Origin: Legionellales bacterium
GTDB lineage: Bacteria; Pseudomonadota; Gammaproteobacteria; Legionellales; Legionellaceae
Assembly: GCA_020050955.1 (NCBI GenBank)
Contig: JAGVJT010000080.1
Coordinates: 1 to 6,131, forward strand
Direction of reading: 5' to 3'
Length of the DNA: 6,131 bases
In this document: positions 1 through 6,131 of the stretch, piece by piece
Layout of the letters: each line of letters starts with the position of its first letter
Numbering within the stretch: position 1 is the first letter of the stretch
Translations under genes and position numbers: made by a program
Notes under the pieces: model-generated
The model's input: the letters and a program-made list of their open reading frames with translations, nothing else
What the model was told of the DNA's origin: nothing
Database searches by the model: none

Positions 1-63
1 ATGAGATAATCCCAATAATTCAAGTATTTATTTTTTACAAATTGTATTTTTATTTTTTCATTT

Positions 64-93
64 TTAACTGGGGAAATAGTTATTTGGTATATA
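64..93 (+). promoter_or_regulatory. Possible sigma70 promoter for the yqgE-ruvX-pyrB operon
   Basis: TTAACT at 64-69 (4 of 6 matches to the -35 consensus) lies 18 bp before TATATA at 88-93, which is preceded by TGG and so looks like an extended -10. A second -10-like hexamer, TATACT, overlaps at 90-95. Transcription would start near 100, giving a leader of about 25 bases. The whole stretch is very AT-rich, so chance matches are easy. It is the only plus-strand upstream region available to the three-gene operon inside the window. Confidence 0.3.
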
Positions 94-114
94 CTTAAAT
101 TATAAATAAACACC

Positions 115-121
115 GGAGAGG
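115..121 (+). promoter_or_regulatory. Ribosome binding site of yqgE
   Basis: GGAGAGG at 115-121 lies 4 bases before the ATG at 126. It supports this start, which also gives the usual YqgE N-terminus. Confidence 0.6.
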
Positions 122-125
122 CTTT

Positions 126-689
126 ATGGCAATCGATACCTCCTTGGCAAATCATTTATTAATTGCCATGCCTTCTTTAACTGATCCCAATTTTGAACGC
201 AGCGTGATTTATGTTTGCGAACACAATGCGGGAGGAACAGTTGGATTAATCATCAATAGACCCTTAGAGTTTCCATTAAGTCTTGTTTTTGAGCAAATGA
301 AAATTTCCCCCAGTAGTGAGGAGCAGAATTACCGTCCATTATTGTTTGGCGGGCCTATCCAGCCAGAACGGGGTTTTGTTATTCATCGTCCTATTGGGGG
401 ATGGCGATCAAGTTTAAGTTTGGGAAATGATGTGACGGTGACTACATCCAATGATATAATTCGCGCTATTGCCGCGAATACTGGTCCAAAAGATGTTTTG
501 GTAACATTAGGTTTCACCGGTTGGACTGGTAATCAGCTTGAGCAAGAAGTGATGAACAATACTTGGCTTGTTTGTCCTTTTAAATCCGAATTGTTATACG
601 AAGTACCTTTTATGCAACGTTGGGAATATGCAGGTTTGACAATTGGGGTTAAAATGACACAATTATCGTCTAATATTGGTCATGCTTAA
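126..689 (+). CDS. yqgE: YqgE/AlgH family protein (DUF179)
   Basis: A 187-residue cytoplasmic protein of the YqgE/AlgH family, full length for the family. Hallmarks seen: the N-terminal block L7-A-N-H to the PNFERSV stretch (residues 21-27), GLIINRP at 40-46, the central LLFGGPIQPERGF block (72-84), and the LGFTGW...QLEQEV block near 128-142. There is no signal peptide or membrane segment. The biochemical role is unknown; the AlgH name comes from an association with alginate regulation in Pseudomonas, which should not be transferred here. It is the first gene of an operon with ruvX (23-base gap) and pyrB, a gene order widely conserved in gammaproteobacteria. The start is fixed by a good GGAGAGG site. 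Family assignment is very secure; function is not known. Confidence 0.96.
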   Translation: MAIDTSLANHLLIAMPSLTDPNFERSVIYVCEHNAGGTVGLIINRPLEFPLSLVFEQMKISPSSEEQNYRPLLFGGPIQPERGFVIHRPIGGWRSSLSLGNDVTVTTSNDIIRAIAANTGPKDVLVTLGFTGWTGNQLEQEVMNNTWLVCPFKSELLYEVPFMQRWEYAGLTIGVKMTQLSSNIGHA

Positions 690-712
690 TTAAAAATTAA
701 TGTGAGCGATAC

Positions 713-1132
713 ATGCCAGATGGTATTTATCTAGGGTTTGATTTTGGTTATAAGCGCATTGGTGTAGCAGTAGGGCAAGCAATAACTTTAACTGCTCGAC
801 CTCTTATTACGATCGGAGCAAAGCAAGGCATTCCCAATTGGTCATTGATTGAAAAACTGATTTCTGAATGGCGTCCGCAAGCTTTAGTCGTTGGCATTCC
901 AACCTGTATCGATGACAGTGAGTTATACACCACCACGGCAGCTAAAGATTTTGCCTGCCAATTGCATCAACAATTTTCTCTTCCTGTGCATTTAGTCGAT
1001 GAACGTTTATCCACCGTAGAGGCGCGTGCCCAGTTGTTTGCTAAAGGCGGGTATCGTAAAATTAAAAAAACCGAAGTGGACAACATCGCTGCTTGTATTA
1101 TTCTTGAGCAATGGTTGCATGAGGTGAAATAA
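713..1132 (+). CDS. ruvX: RuvX/YqgF family nuclease (putative Holliday junction resolvase, 16S rRNA pre-processing)
   Basis: A 139-residue RNase H-fold protein, the usual YqgF length. The N-terminal GFDFG (8-12) carries the first acidic residue, D10. A strand with VVGIP at 59-63 follows, then LVDERLSTVEA (94-104) with D96/E97, and a C-terminal VDNIAA helix with D123. These are the expected metal-binding carboxylates, so the protein should be active. The family is annotated as a Holliday junction resolvase and has also been linked to maturation of the 16S rRNA 5' end; the sequence cannot separate the two roles. One oddity: the loop after VVGIP reads TCIDDSE, where relatives such as E. coli YqgF have LNMDGTE. 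The Shine-Dalgarno is weak (GTGAG at 702-706, 6 bases before ATG), which suggests translation helped by coupling to yqgE. It is followed by pyrB after only 6 bases. Confidence 0.96.
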   Translation: MPDGIYLGFDFGYKRIGVAVGQAITLTARPLITIGAKQGIPNWSLIEKLISEWRPQALVVGIPTCIDDSELYTTTAAKDFACQLHQQFSLPVHLVDERLSTVEARAQLFAKGGYRKIKKTEVDNIAACIILEQWLHEVK

Positions 1133-1138
1133 TATAGC

Positions 1139-2029
1139 ATGACGCATTTCTTGGATATAACGCAGTTAACAGTGGATGATATAGAACGTTTGGTTGCCCG
1201 CGCCCGGTGGTTTAAACAGGCGACACATTACCCTATTTACTCACATGCGGCTTTAGCTAACTTATTTTATGAAAACAGTACGCGCACACGTGCAAGTTTC
1301 GAGTTAGCCGCGCAACATTTAGGATTGCGTGTTGTTCACATGGACATGATGCATTCTTCTGAAAGTAAGGGTGAGGATATTCACGATACCTTAAAAACCT
1401 TGGCATCGATGGGCATTAATGTCGCAAGTATTCGTCATTCAAAAGAACATTTGCCCGCACAAATGGCAGATACCGCACCAACATCGCTTCATATCATCAA
1501 TGCGGGTGATGGCACGCATGCTCATCCGTCACAAGCAATGTTAGATTTGATGACAGTGATGGAAAAAAAATCAAATATTGCACATTTAAAAATAGCCATT
1601 GTGGGTGATTTGCGTCATTCACGTGTTGCCAATTCTTTACAACATGTCTGTGCTTTGTTTCAGGTCAATGAGTTGATGCTTGTCGGCCCAGAGCTATGGT
1701 TACCTAACGAGATTATCTATGGCAAAACGACAACATCGCTTCAGGAAGGGCTTATGGATGCCGATGTGGTCGTTGCTTTGCGTGTGCAACGTGAGCGATT
1801 AATGGATGATGAGCAATTGGATTTGAATCAATATCGCCGCGATTATGCGATCACAACAACGACACTTCTTCATGCAAAACAAGACGTGATGGTGATGCAT
1901 CCGGGGCCTGTGAATCGTGGTATAGAAATAGACAGCGATGTTGTGGACGGCAAGCACTCGAGCATTTGGGAGCAAGTGACGAATGGGGTATTCATGCGCA
2001 TGGCTATTATTGAGTATTTAATAAAATAG
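1139..2029 (+). CDS. pyrB: Aspartate carbamoyltransferase catalytic chain
   Basis: PyrB condenses carbamoyl phosphate with L-aspartate to give N-carbamoyl-aspartate, the committed step of cytoplasmic pyrimidine synthesis. Carbamoyl-phosphate residues are present: STRTR (47-51), the loop lysine K77 in ESKGED, R99-H100, and HPSQ (129-132). The aspartate domain shows GDLRHSR (156-162) with R162, RVQRER (215-220), and HPGP (254-257) followed by a GIEID stretch. At 296 residues it is somewhat shorter than E. coli PyrB (about 311) and much shorter than the Pseudomonas type (about 334) that carries an N-terminal extension and needs an inactive PyrC partner. No pyrI, pyrC or pyrC' lies next to it, so it may act as an unregulated catalytic trimer (inference). 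A GAGGTG at 1121-1126 inside the end of ruvX lies 12 bases from ATG, a long spacing. It is the last gene of the operon. Confidence 0.97.
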   Translation: MTHFLDITQLTVDDIERLVARARWFKQATHYPIYSHAALANLFYENSTRTRASFELAAQHLGLRVVHMDMMHSSESKGEDIHDTLKTLASMGINVASIRHSKEHLPAQMADTAPTSLHIINAGDGTHAHPSQAMLDLMTVMEKKSNIAHLKIAIVGDLRHSRVANSLQHVCALFQVNELMLVGPELWLPNEIIYGKTTTSLQEGLMDADVVVALRVQRERLMDDEQLDLNQYRRDYAITTTTLLHAKQDVMVMHPGPVNRGIEIDSDVVDGKHSSIWEQVTNGVFMRMAIIEYLIK

Positions 2030-2058
2030 GTAACTATCCCACTTGAGATCGCATGAAC

Positions 2059-2088
2059 TTGATGTTTCACACGATTTGATTCTATAAT
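2059..2088 (+). promoter_or_regulatory. Sigma70-like promoter upstream of the MFS gene
   Basis: TTGATG at 2059-2064 (TTGA core, 4 of 6) lies 18 bp from a perfect TATAAT at 2083-2088. Transcription would begin near 2095, about 235 bases ahead of the MFS start codon. This is the best -10 match in the window, and no better candidate was found closer to the MFS gene. It may therefore drive a long leader, or a short separate transcript. Confidence 0.45.
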
Positions 2089-2162
2089 GTCTTATCTATT
2101 TGTTATTGCAACACACAAAACCGTATGTTTCGATATTCTTTTCACATGATTTTCTCTTCTAT

Positions 2163-2180
2163 TATCGGCTGATGCCGATA
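2163..2180 (+). repeat. Perfect 7-bp inverted repeat (hairpin or operator)
   Basis: TATCGGC, a 4-base TGAT loop, then GCCGATA. The bases after it (CGACTCTCTTTATT) are only moderately T-rich, so it is at best a weak plus-strand terminator for read-through from pyrB or for a short transcript starting near 2095. It could equally be a protein-binding operator or part of a folded leader. Confidence 0.4.
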
Positions 2181-2317
2181 CGACTCTCTTTATTCATACA
2201 TTTATTACTCGCTTCTCAAGCCTCACGGTTATAAGAGAGCTGTGTGTGGGTCACAGAATCATCTTTAGTATAACGATGTTTTATATCAACTGACCTGAAT
2301 CATTATTTATCCGATCT

Positions 2318-2323
2318 AAGAGG
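2318..2323 (+). promoter_or_regulatory. Ribosome binding site of the MFS gene
   Basis: AAGAGG at 2318-2323 lies 6 bases before the ATG at 2330, good spacing that settles this start. Confidence 0.6.
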
Positions 2324-2329
2324 TAAAAC

Positions 2330-3577
2330 ATGTTCACTAAAAAACAATGTTGGCCATTCTTAATGTGGTTTCTTCCCTTATCTTTCTTTGCATACCAATT
2401 TATTTTGCGCCTTTGGCCTGGCTTAATGATGCAACAAATTATGGGGCAATTTTCAATTGATGCTAGTCAATTCGGATTATTGGCCGCATGCTATTATTAC
2501 GGTTATGCAGGCATGCAAATTCCGGTAGCCATTTTGTTGGAGCGTTTTAGCGTACGAGTTATTGTATTTTGTTTTGCGTTATTATGTGGTGTCGCAACAT
2601 TGATGTTTACTTACACATCGCATTTCTATGTCGCGTTATTAAGTCGCTTTTTAGTGGGTGTTGGTTCTTCTGTTGGTTTTTTGGCGGTATCAAAGGTCAT
2701 TTCTGAATGGTTTGTGCAAAAGCACTATGCACGAATGGTAGGTTTCTCATTTACGATCGGATTGTTGGGTGCTATTTATGGCGGTAAACCTGTTAACGTG
2801 TTGATTGATACGTACAGTTGGCAAGGAGTTGCTTCTACGCTTGCGAGTGTTTCTATGTTGATTGGCAGTTGCGCCTATTTGATTTTGCGCTCGCCAAAAC
2901 AGTTTGTAAATGCGTCTTCTGAAAGTCAATTCCGTATGCATTATGTCAAAGAATTGCTTACTTCACCCACGTTATGGTGTTTGGCTTTGGCTAATTTATT
3001 GATGGTTGGTGCGTTGGAAGGGTTTGCGGATGTTTGGGGCGTGTCTTATTTGATGACAGCGCATGCGCTTCATAAGAGTGATGCGGCAAGTTTAGTGTCA
3101 TTTATTTTTGTGGGCATGTTAGTTGGCGGGCCATTATTGGCATGGTGTAGCCGAAAATGTGGCAATTACGTGGTGATTATTTTGTGTGGTTTGGGGATGG
3201 CTCTAGCGTTTCTTTTCTTACTGACCTGTGGGACGTATTCCCGAGCACTGTTTTCTTTCGTATTTTTTTTGATAGGCATCATGTGTTGCTATCAAGTGAT
3301 TGTGTTTGCGACGGGTGCAACGTTAGTGACGCCTGCGCAATTGGGCGTTACTGTTGCATTTTTGAATAGCATCAATATGTTTGGCGGTTCCTTTTTTCAT
3401 ACCATGATTGGTAAAATAATGGACATATTTTGGGCAGGTCAATTGGATCACGATGGCTTAAGATTATATCATCTTGATGCGTACCACCATGCGTTAGCGG
3501 TGATTCCTTGTGCCGCTGTGCTCGGAGCTGTTTTGATTGCGTTCATTGGGTGGCGACAACGCTTAATGACGGCGTAA
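2330..3577 (+). CDS. Major facilitator superfamily transporter, substrate unknown
   Basis: A 415-residue inner-membrane protein with about twelve hydrophobic segments in two six-helix halves: roughly 11-28, 48-70, 77-95, 99-121, 136-158, 167-187, then 214-240, 253-273, 279-300, 304-328, 336-360 and 388-408. The central cytoplasmic loop is about 188-213. MFS signs include a conserved-looking first half with LLSRFLVGVGSSVG (103-116) in TM4, and GAIYGGKPVN (147-156) in TM5. The usual motif A between TM2 and TM3 is degenerate (E71-R72-F-S-V-R76). The N-terminal half resembles MFS carriers of unknown substrate that I associate with Legionella, Coxiella and Rickettsia relatives; that is recall, not a search. 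It is monocistronic in this window and its last 15 bases overlap the end of comM on the other strand. Substrate and direction cannot be read from the sequence. Confidence 0.88.
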   Translation: MFTKKQCWPFLMWFLPLSFFAYQFILRLWPGLMMQQIMGQFSIDASQFGLLAACYYYGYAGMQIPVAILLERFSVRVIVFCFALLCGVATLMFTYTSHFYVALLSRFLVGVGSSVGFLAVSKVISEWFVQKHYARMVGFSFTIGLLGAIYGGKPVNVLIDTYSWQGVASTLASVSMLIGSCAYLILRSPKQFVNASSESQFRMHYVKELLTSPTLWCLALANLLMVGALEGFADVWGVSYLMTAHALHKSDAASLVSFIFVGMLVGGPLLAWCSRKCGNYVVIILCGLGMALAFLFLLTCGTYSRALFSFVFFLIGIMCCYQVIVFATGATLVTPAQLGVTVAFLNSINMFGGSFFHTMIGKIMDIFWAGQLDHDGLRLYHLDAYHHALAVIPCAAVLGAVLIAFIGWRQRLMTA

Positions 3578-5074
3578 TGCTTGTTTATATGAGAGCGCTT
3601 TTTTTAAGTCTGAGCAGGTGACGAGATGATTGTCTTGCATATCTGCAATCGTTCTTGCAACTTTTAGTAGCCGATGAAAGCCACGGCCAGAAAGTTTGAG
3701 TCGTGTGAGCACTTGGCTTAGAAAGAGACGCTCTTCCTCTCCAAGTGCGCATTGATGTTCGCAATCACTCGCGCTTAAATGAGCATTTAGTACACCTTGG
3801 CGTTGGAGTTGTCGTTCTCGAACACGTGTGACAAATGTACGAATACGCTGGCTCTCTGATGTGGCGCGATCATTTGGCGTAAGTAATTCTTGTTCATTCA
3901 ACGCGTGGACGATTACTTGTATGTCAATGCGATCAAGCAGTGGTGCGGAAAGCTTGCTAAGATAACGGTTAATTCTTTCCGGTGAGCAATGACAAACGCT
4001 TTGGAGATTGCCTGCTTGACCACAAGGGCAAGGGTTCATGGCGGCTATTAACTGAAATTGTGCTGGAAAATCCGTTTGCATCGCCGCTCTTGAAATACAA
4101 ATACTGCCGGACTCTAAGGGTTCGCGTAAGGTCTCGATGACATGGCGATTAAATTCAGGTAATTCATCTAGAAATAAAATACCATGATGCGCGAGTGAAA
4201 TCTCACCTGGTTTAAGAGGGTTTCCACCACCAACCAGCGCCACGGCAGAGGCTGTATGATGCGGTGCTCGAAAAGGAGGGTTTCGCCATTGTTTAAAATG
4301 AGGAGCGCGACCACGCACAGAATGAATTGCCGCACATTCGAGTGCTTGTTGTTCGGTTAACTCAGGCAATAATGTATTAAATCGTTTTGCAAGCATGGTT
4401 TTGCCACTACCAGGAGGGCCCGAAAGTAAAACGCTATGTCCGCCGCAAGCTGCAATTTCCATTGCATGTTTTGCGTGTTGTTGGCCTTTAATATCAGACC
4501 AATCAATTGATGGATGATTTGATGGCAATAATGAAGGTGTTGGTAGTGGTCTTAGCGATGTTTCGTTTGACAAATAGCTACAGACTTCTCGTAAATTGCT
4601 GCTTATGAAAATGGTATCATGCCATGCAACAGAGGCTTCCTCGCCGTTAGCTTGTGCAATGATAAGTTTTTGTTGATCACGACGTGCGGCTAATACCATC
4701 GGGATAATGGCTGATACACCACGCAACTCACCATTTAAGGCAAGCTCTGCAATGAATTCATGATGATTTAGATGAGATGATTTGATTTGATTTGACGCGG
4801 CGAGAATACCTAATGCGATGGGTAAATCAAATCCGCTGCCTGTCTTAGGCAGATCAGCTGGTGCTAAATTAATCGTAATGCGACCACCGGGAAATTCAAA
4901 TTGGCTGTTAATAATAGCACTTCGTACGCGATCTTTGCTTTCTTTCACAGCTGTTTCAGGTAAGCCAACAATGGTGAACGAAGGCAGACCATTGGATAAG
5001 TGTACTTCGACAGAGATAGATTGTGCTTGTATGCCAAGTGCGCTGCGCGTTTTACTGATAGCAAGACCTATCAT
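3563..5074 (-). CDS. comM: ComM/YifB family AAA+ ATPase (Mg-chelatase-like), branch-migration helicase
   Basis: A 503-residue protein of normal YifB/ComM length. The N-terminal Lon-protease-like ChlI domain covers about 1-170. The AAA+ Mg-chelatase core spans about 190-390: Walker A GPPGSGKT (219-226), the FRAPHHTAS block (268-276), Walker B GILFLDE (298-304), and a sensor-1 asparagine in AAMNPCPCG (344-352) that starts a Cys-rich stretch with C361 and C363. The C-terminal Mg_chelatase_C domain ends with SGRGFHRLLKVARTIADM (462-479). Characterised ComM proteins form hexameric helicases that help integrate donor DNA during natural transformation by branch migration; the conserved motifs suggest this one is functional. 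A TAGGAG at 5081-5086 (minus strand) lies 6 bases before ATG and fixes the start. It lies 76 bases after ubiK on the same strand. The coding end overlaps the MFS gene by 15 bp. Confidence 0.96.
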   Translation of the reverse strand: MIGLAISKTRSALGIQAQSISVEVHLSNGLPSFTIVGLPETAVKESKDRVRSAIINSQFEFPGGRITINLAPADLPKTGSGFDLPIALGILAASNQIKSSHLNHHEFIAELALNGELRGVSAIIPMVLAARRDQQKLIIAQANGEEASVAWHDTIFISSNLREVCSYLSNETSLRPLPTPSLLPSNHPSIDWSDIKGQQHAKHAMEIAACGGHSVLLSGPPGSGKTMLAKRFNTLLPELTEQQALECAAIHSVRGRAPHFKQWRNPPFRAPHHTASAVALVGGGNPLKPGEISLAHHGILFLDELPEFNRHVIETLREPLESGSICISRAAMQTDFPAQFQLIAAMNPCPCGQAGNLQSVCHCSPERINRYLSKLSAPLLDRIDIQVIVHALNEQELLTPNDRATSESQRIRTFVTRVRERQLQRQGVLNAHLSASDCEHQCALGEEERLFLSQVLTRLKLSGRGFHRLLKVARTIADMQDNHLVTCSDLKKALSYKQALRRH

Positions 5075-5101
5075 GATATTCTCCTAATCCGTTGGACATT
5101 G

Positions 5102-5126
5102 CGCCGTACTTTTCCTTTAGACGGCG
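5102..5126. repeat. Inverted repeat in the ubiK-comM spacer
   Basis: CGCCGT (5102-5107) and ACGGCG (5121-5126) form a perfect GC-rich 6-bp stem around a 13-base loop, just after the ubiK stop and before the comM ribosome site. There is no T-tract on either side, so it is not a standard terminator. It could reduce read-through or stabilise an RNA end. Confidence 0.3.
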
Positions 5127-5138
5127 TGAAACAGGTGT

Positions 5139-5167
5139 ATCTTAGCGCGCTTATAAAAGTTTATCCA
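5139..5167 (-). promoter_or_regulatory. Weak candidate promoter for comM
   Basis: Read on the minus strand, TGGATA (5167-5162) lies 17 bp before TAAGAT (5144-5139). Each hexamer matches its consensus at only 4 of 6 positions. The element overlaps the last codons of ubiK, so comM could have its own promoter or be co-transcribed with ubiK; the sequence does not decide. Confidence 0.22.
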
Positions 5168-5384
5168 CACACTCTTGAAGCTTCTCGACTTTTTCACGTG
5201 TTCGTGCAAGAACTTTTGTTTGAGCATCGAACTCATCACGCGTGAGTAAGTCCATGTTTGTAAAAGCCGCGCATAGGATATCTTTAAATTGTTGTTGAAT
5301 CTCTTTTTCAAATGTCTGTAAACTTGGAGGTAATGCTGAGAATAGCTTTTTTGCTAATGTTTCAAATTCACTAGGGTTGAACAT
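5151..5384 (-). CDS. ubiK: UbiK family ubiquinone biosynthesis accessory factor (BMFP domain)
   Basis: A 77-residue protein matching UbiK/YqiC. It has an amphipathic N-terminal part (FETLAKKLFSALPPSL), the conserved LTRDEFDAQTKVLARTREK stretch (47-65), and a short C-terminal coiled coil with leucine/valine spacing (KVEKLQECVDKLL). In E. coli, UbiK forms a trimer, associates with membranes and works with UbiJ in the soluble ubiquinone-synthesis complex. Start choice: an in-frame ATG at 5408 would add 8 residues but has no Shine-Dalgarno, whereas the ATG at 5384 is preceded at 5 bases by GAGGAAG (5396-5390) and gives the family-like N-terminus MFNPSEF. It stops right after the coiled coil, lacking the polar tail of the roughly 96-residue E. 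coli protein. It sits upstream of comM and divergent from the P-II gene. Confidence 0.88.
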   Translation of the reverse strand: MFNPSEFETLAKKLFSALPPSLQTFEKEIQQQFKDILCAAFTNMDLLTRDEFDAQTKVLARTREKVEKLQECVDKLL

Positions 5385-5396
5385 GATGACTTCCTC
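5385..5396 (-). promoter_or_regulatory. Ribosome binding site deciding the ubiK start
   Basis: On the minus strand GAGGAAG (5396-5390) is followed after TCATC by the ATG at 5384. No comparable site precedes the upstream in-frame ATG at 5408. Confidence 0.65.
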
Positions 5397-5440
5397 GTTA
5401 TCTGACATGCTATGGTAATTGGTGATTCATGCATGCCTGT

Positions 5441-5469
5441 TTAACACTAAAGTGTTGTGTTGTTATGTT
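5441..5469 (+). promoter_or_regulatory. Sigma70 promoter of the P-II gene
   Basis: TTAACA (5441-5446, 5 of 6 matches to -35) is separated by 17 bp from TATGTT (5464-5469, 4 of 6), which has a TG one base upstream as in an extended -10. Transcription would start near 5476, leaving a leader of about 25 bases. No sigma54-type GG-N10-GC element was found in the 117-base divergent spacer. Confidence 0.5.
5443..5456. promoter_or_regulatory. Palindrome overlapping the P-II promoter (possible operator)
   Basis: AACACT, AA, AGTGTT form a perfect 6-bp inverted repeat whose left arm overlaps the candidate -35 hexamer. This placement would suit a repressor or an autoregulator shared with the divergent ubiK gene. 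It was not matched to any known regulator consensus. Confidence 0.3.
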
Positions 5470-5490
5470 TCGTAGTCTAGCAAAACTAAA

Positions 5491-5495
5491 AAGGA
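5491..5495 (+). promoter_or_regulatory. Ribosome binding site of the P-II gene
   Basis: AAGGA at 5491-5495 lies 6 bases before the ATG at 5502, confirming the start. Confidence 0.6.
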
Positions 5496-5498
5496 TGA

Positions 5499-5879
<381 letters not shown>

Positions 5880-5883
<4 letters not shown>

Positions 5884-6131
5884 TCATACATAAGTTCGTC
5901 GAGTGGGGTGTAGTCTGGATTAGATCCACCTTGAATGAGCTCATTGACCACATCAGTTAAGTACAATAAACGCAAAGCGCGTGGTGTGACCTCATCAAAG
6001 ACAACACGTAATCCAAGCAGGGCATTTTCTGCGTCTTCAAAAGAAACACCTAATCCGTAACCTAGGCATAATGAACAAAGTTGATCGGCGCGTCTGGCAA
6101 TCGCAGGCAAAAGTCCTGTGACCGAAAAAAC
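5880..6131 (-). CDS. C-terminal part of an unidentified protein (runs off the window)
   Basis: The minus-strand reading frame is open from the window edge to TAA at 5882-5880, giving at least 83 residues; the true start lies beyond 6131. An internal TTG at 6110-6108 could serve as a start but lacks a well-spaced ribosome site, so I treat the gene as 5'-truncated by the window. The visible part is acidic toward the end (GGSNPDYTPLDELMYD) with a mixed hydrophobic/helical middle (ENALLGLRVVFDEVTPRAL). It has two cysteines in CSLC, too few for a metal cluster by themselves. There is no transmembrane segment. I do not recognise the family and assign no function. It converges with the P-II gene and shares its terminator palindrome. 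Confidence 0.65.

Larger units (their letters stand above)
2030..2329. other. 300-base intergenic region between pyrB and the MFS gene
   Basis: No credible protein-coding gene on either strand; the one minus-strand open frame here is the shadow of the pyrB end. It holds a good sigma70-like promoter (2059-2088), a perfect 7-bp hairpin (2163-2180), a long-range complement CTCTCTT (2184-2190) with AAGAGAG (2233-2239), and a small CTGTG/CACAG stem (2240-2256). No clear terminator follows pyrB directly, and no known riboswitch consensus was recognised. Confidence 0.6.

Noticed and set aside
748..936. Minus-strand open frame opposite ruvX
   Set aside because: It is fully inside the conserved ruvX coding region and has no family features.
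1479..1745. Direct repeat CAACATCGCTTCA within pyrB (near 1480 and 1733)
   Set aside because: Two 13-base copies encode ordinary PyrB residues in different contexts; a chance codon-use match is the simplest explanation.
2241..2255. CRP-like TGTG...TCACA site ahead of the MFS gene
   Set aside because: The half-sites do not give TGTGA-N6-TCACA: the spacing is one base short and the left half is TGTGT. It may just be a small hairpin stem.
2747..3369. Open frames overlapping the MFS gene on either strand
   Set aside because: They are shadows of a clear 12-TM transporter reading frame and have no start signals of their own.
3599..3605. Run of seven A on the comM strand as a programmed frameshift site
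   Set aside because: It lies only about a dozen codons before the stop, with no downstream structure or meaningful alternative frame, and encodes normal Lys-Lys.
4818..5245. Plus-strand open frames opposite comM and ubiK
   Set aside because: They are antisense to two strongly conserved genes, have no ribosome sites and no recognisable motifs.
5411..5440. Sigma54 promoter in the P-II upstream region
   Set aside because: GG dinucleotides are present but no GC falls 10 bases after them; the sigma70-like pair at 5441-5469 fits better.

Overview
This window looks like a stretch of core chromosome from a moderately AT-rich gammaproteobacterium (roughly 40-43% G+C, judged by eye). Two neighbourhoods support this: yqgE-ruvX-pyrB, and comM/ubiK beside a P-II gene. 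Both are gammaproteobacterial arrangements. The base composition, the short PyrB and the style of the MFS transporter would fit an intracellular or Legionella/Coxiella-like lineage, but that is inference; nothing seen here fixes the genus.

Layout: an AT-rich leader (1-125) is followed by a tight three-gene plus-strand operon. It encodes a YqgE/AlgH protein (126-689), the YqgF/RuvX nuclease-fold protein (713-1132) and aspartate carbamoyltransferase PyrB (1139-2029). A 300-base gap without a gene (2030-2329) holds a good sigma70-like promoter and a perfect 7-bp hairpin, and leads into a 12-TM MFS transporter of unknown substrate (2330-3577). That gene collides tail to tail, with a 15-bp overlap, with comM on the minus strand (5074-3563). 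Upstream of comM on the same strand is ubiK (5384-5151), the small coiled-coil ubiquinone accessory factor. ubiK is divergent from a P-II signalling gene (5502-5843); the 117-base spacer carries a promoter overlapped by a short palindrome. The P-II gene converges on a partial unknown gene (minus strand, 5880 to the window edge). The two stop codons sit at mirror-image positions in one perfect 44-bp inverted repeat.

Functionally the genes are housekeeping: pyrimidine synthesis (PyrB), RNA/DNA processing (RuvX), recombination during natural transformation (ComM), ubiquinone synthesis (UbiK) and nitrogen/carbon signalling (P-II). No mobile element, CRISPR array, tRNA, rRNA or defence system was found. 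I do not see a convincing previously undescribed system. The items most worth a second look are the stop-codon-sharing palindrome, the MFS leader, and the palindrome over the P-II promoter.
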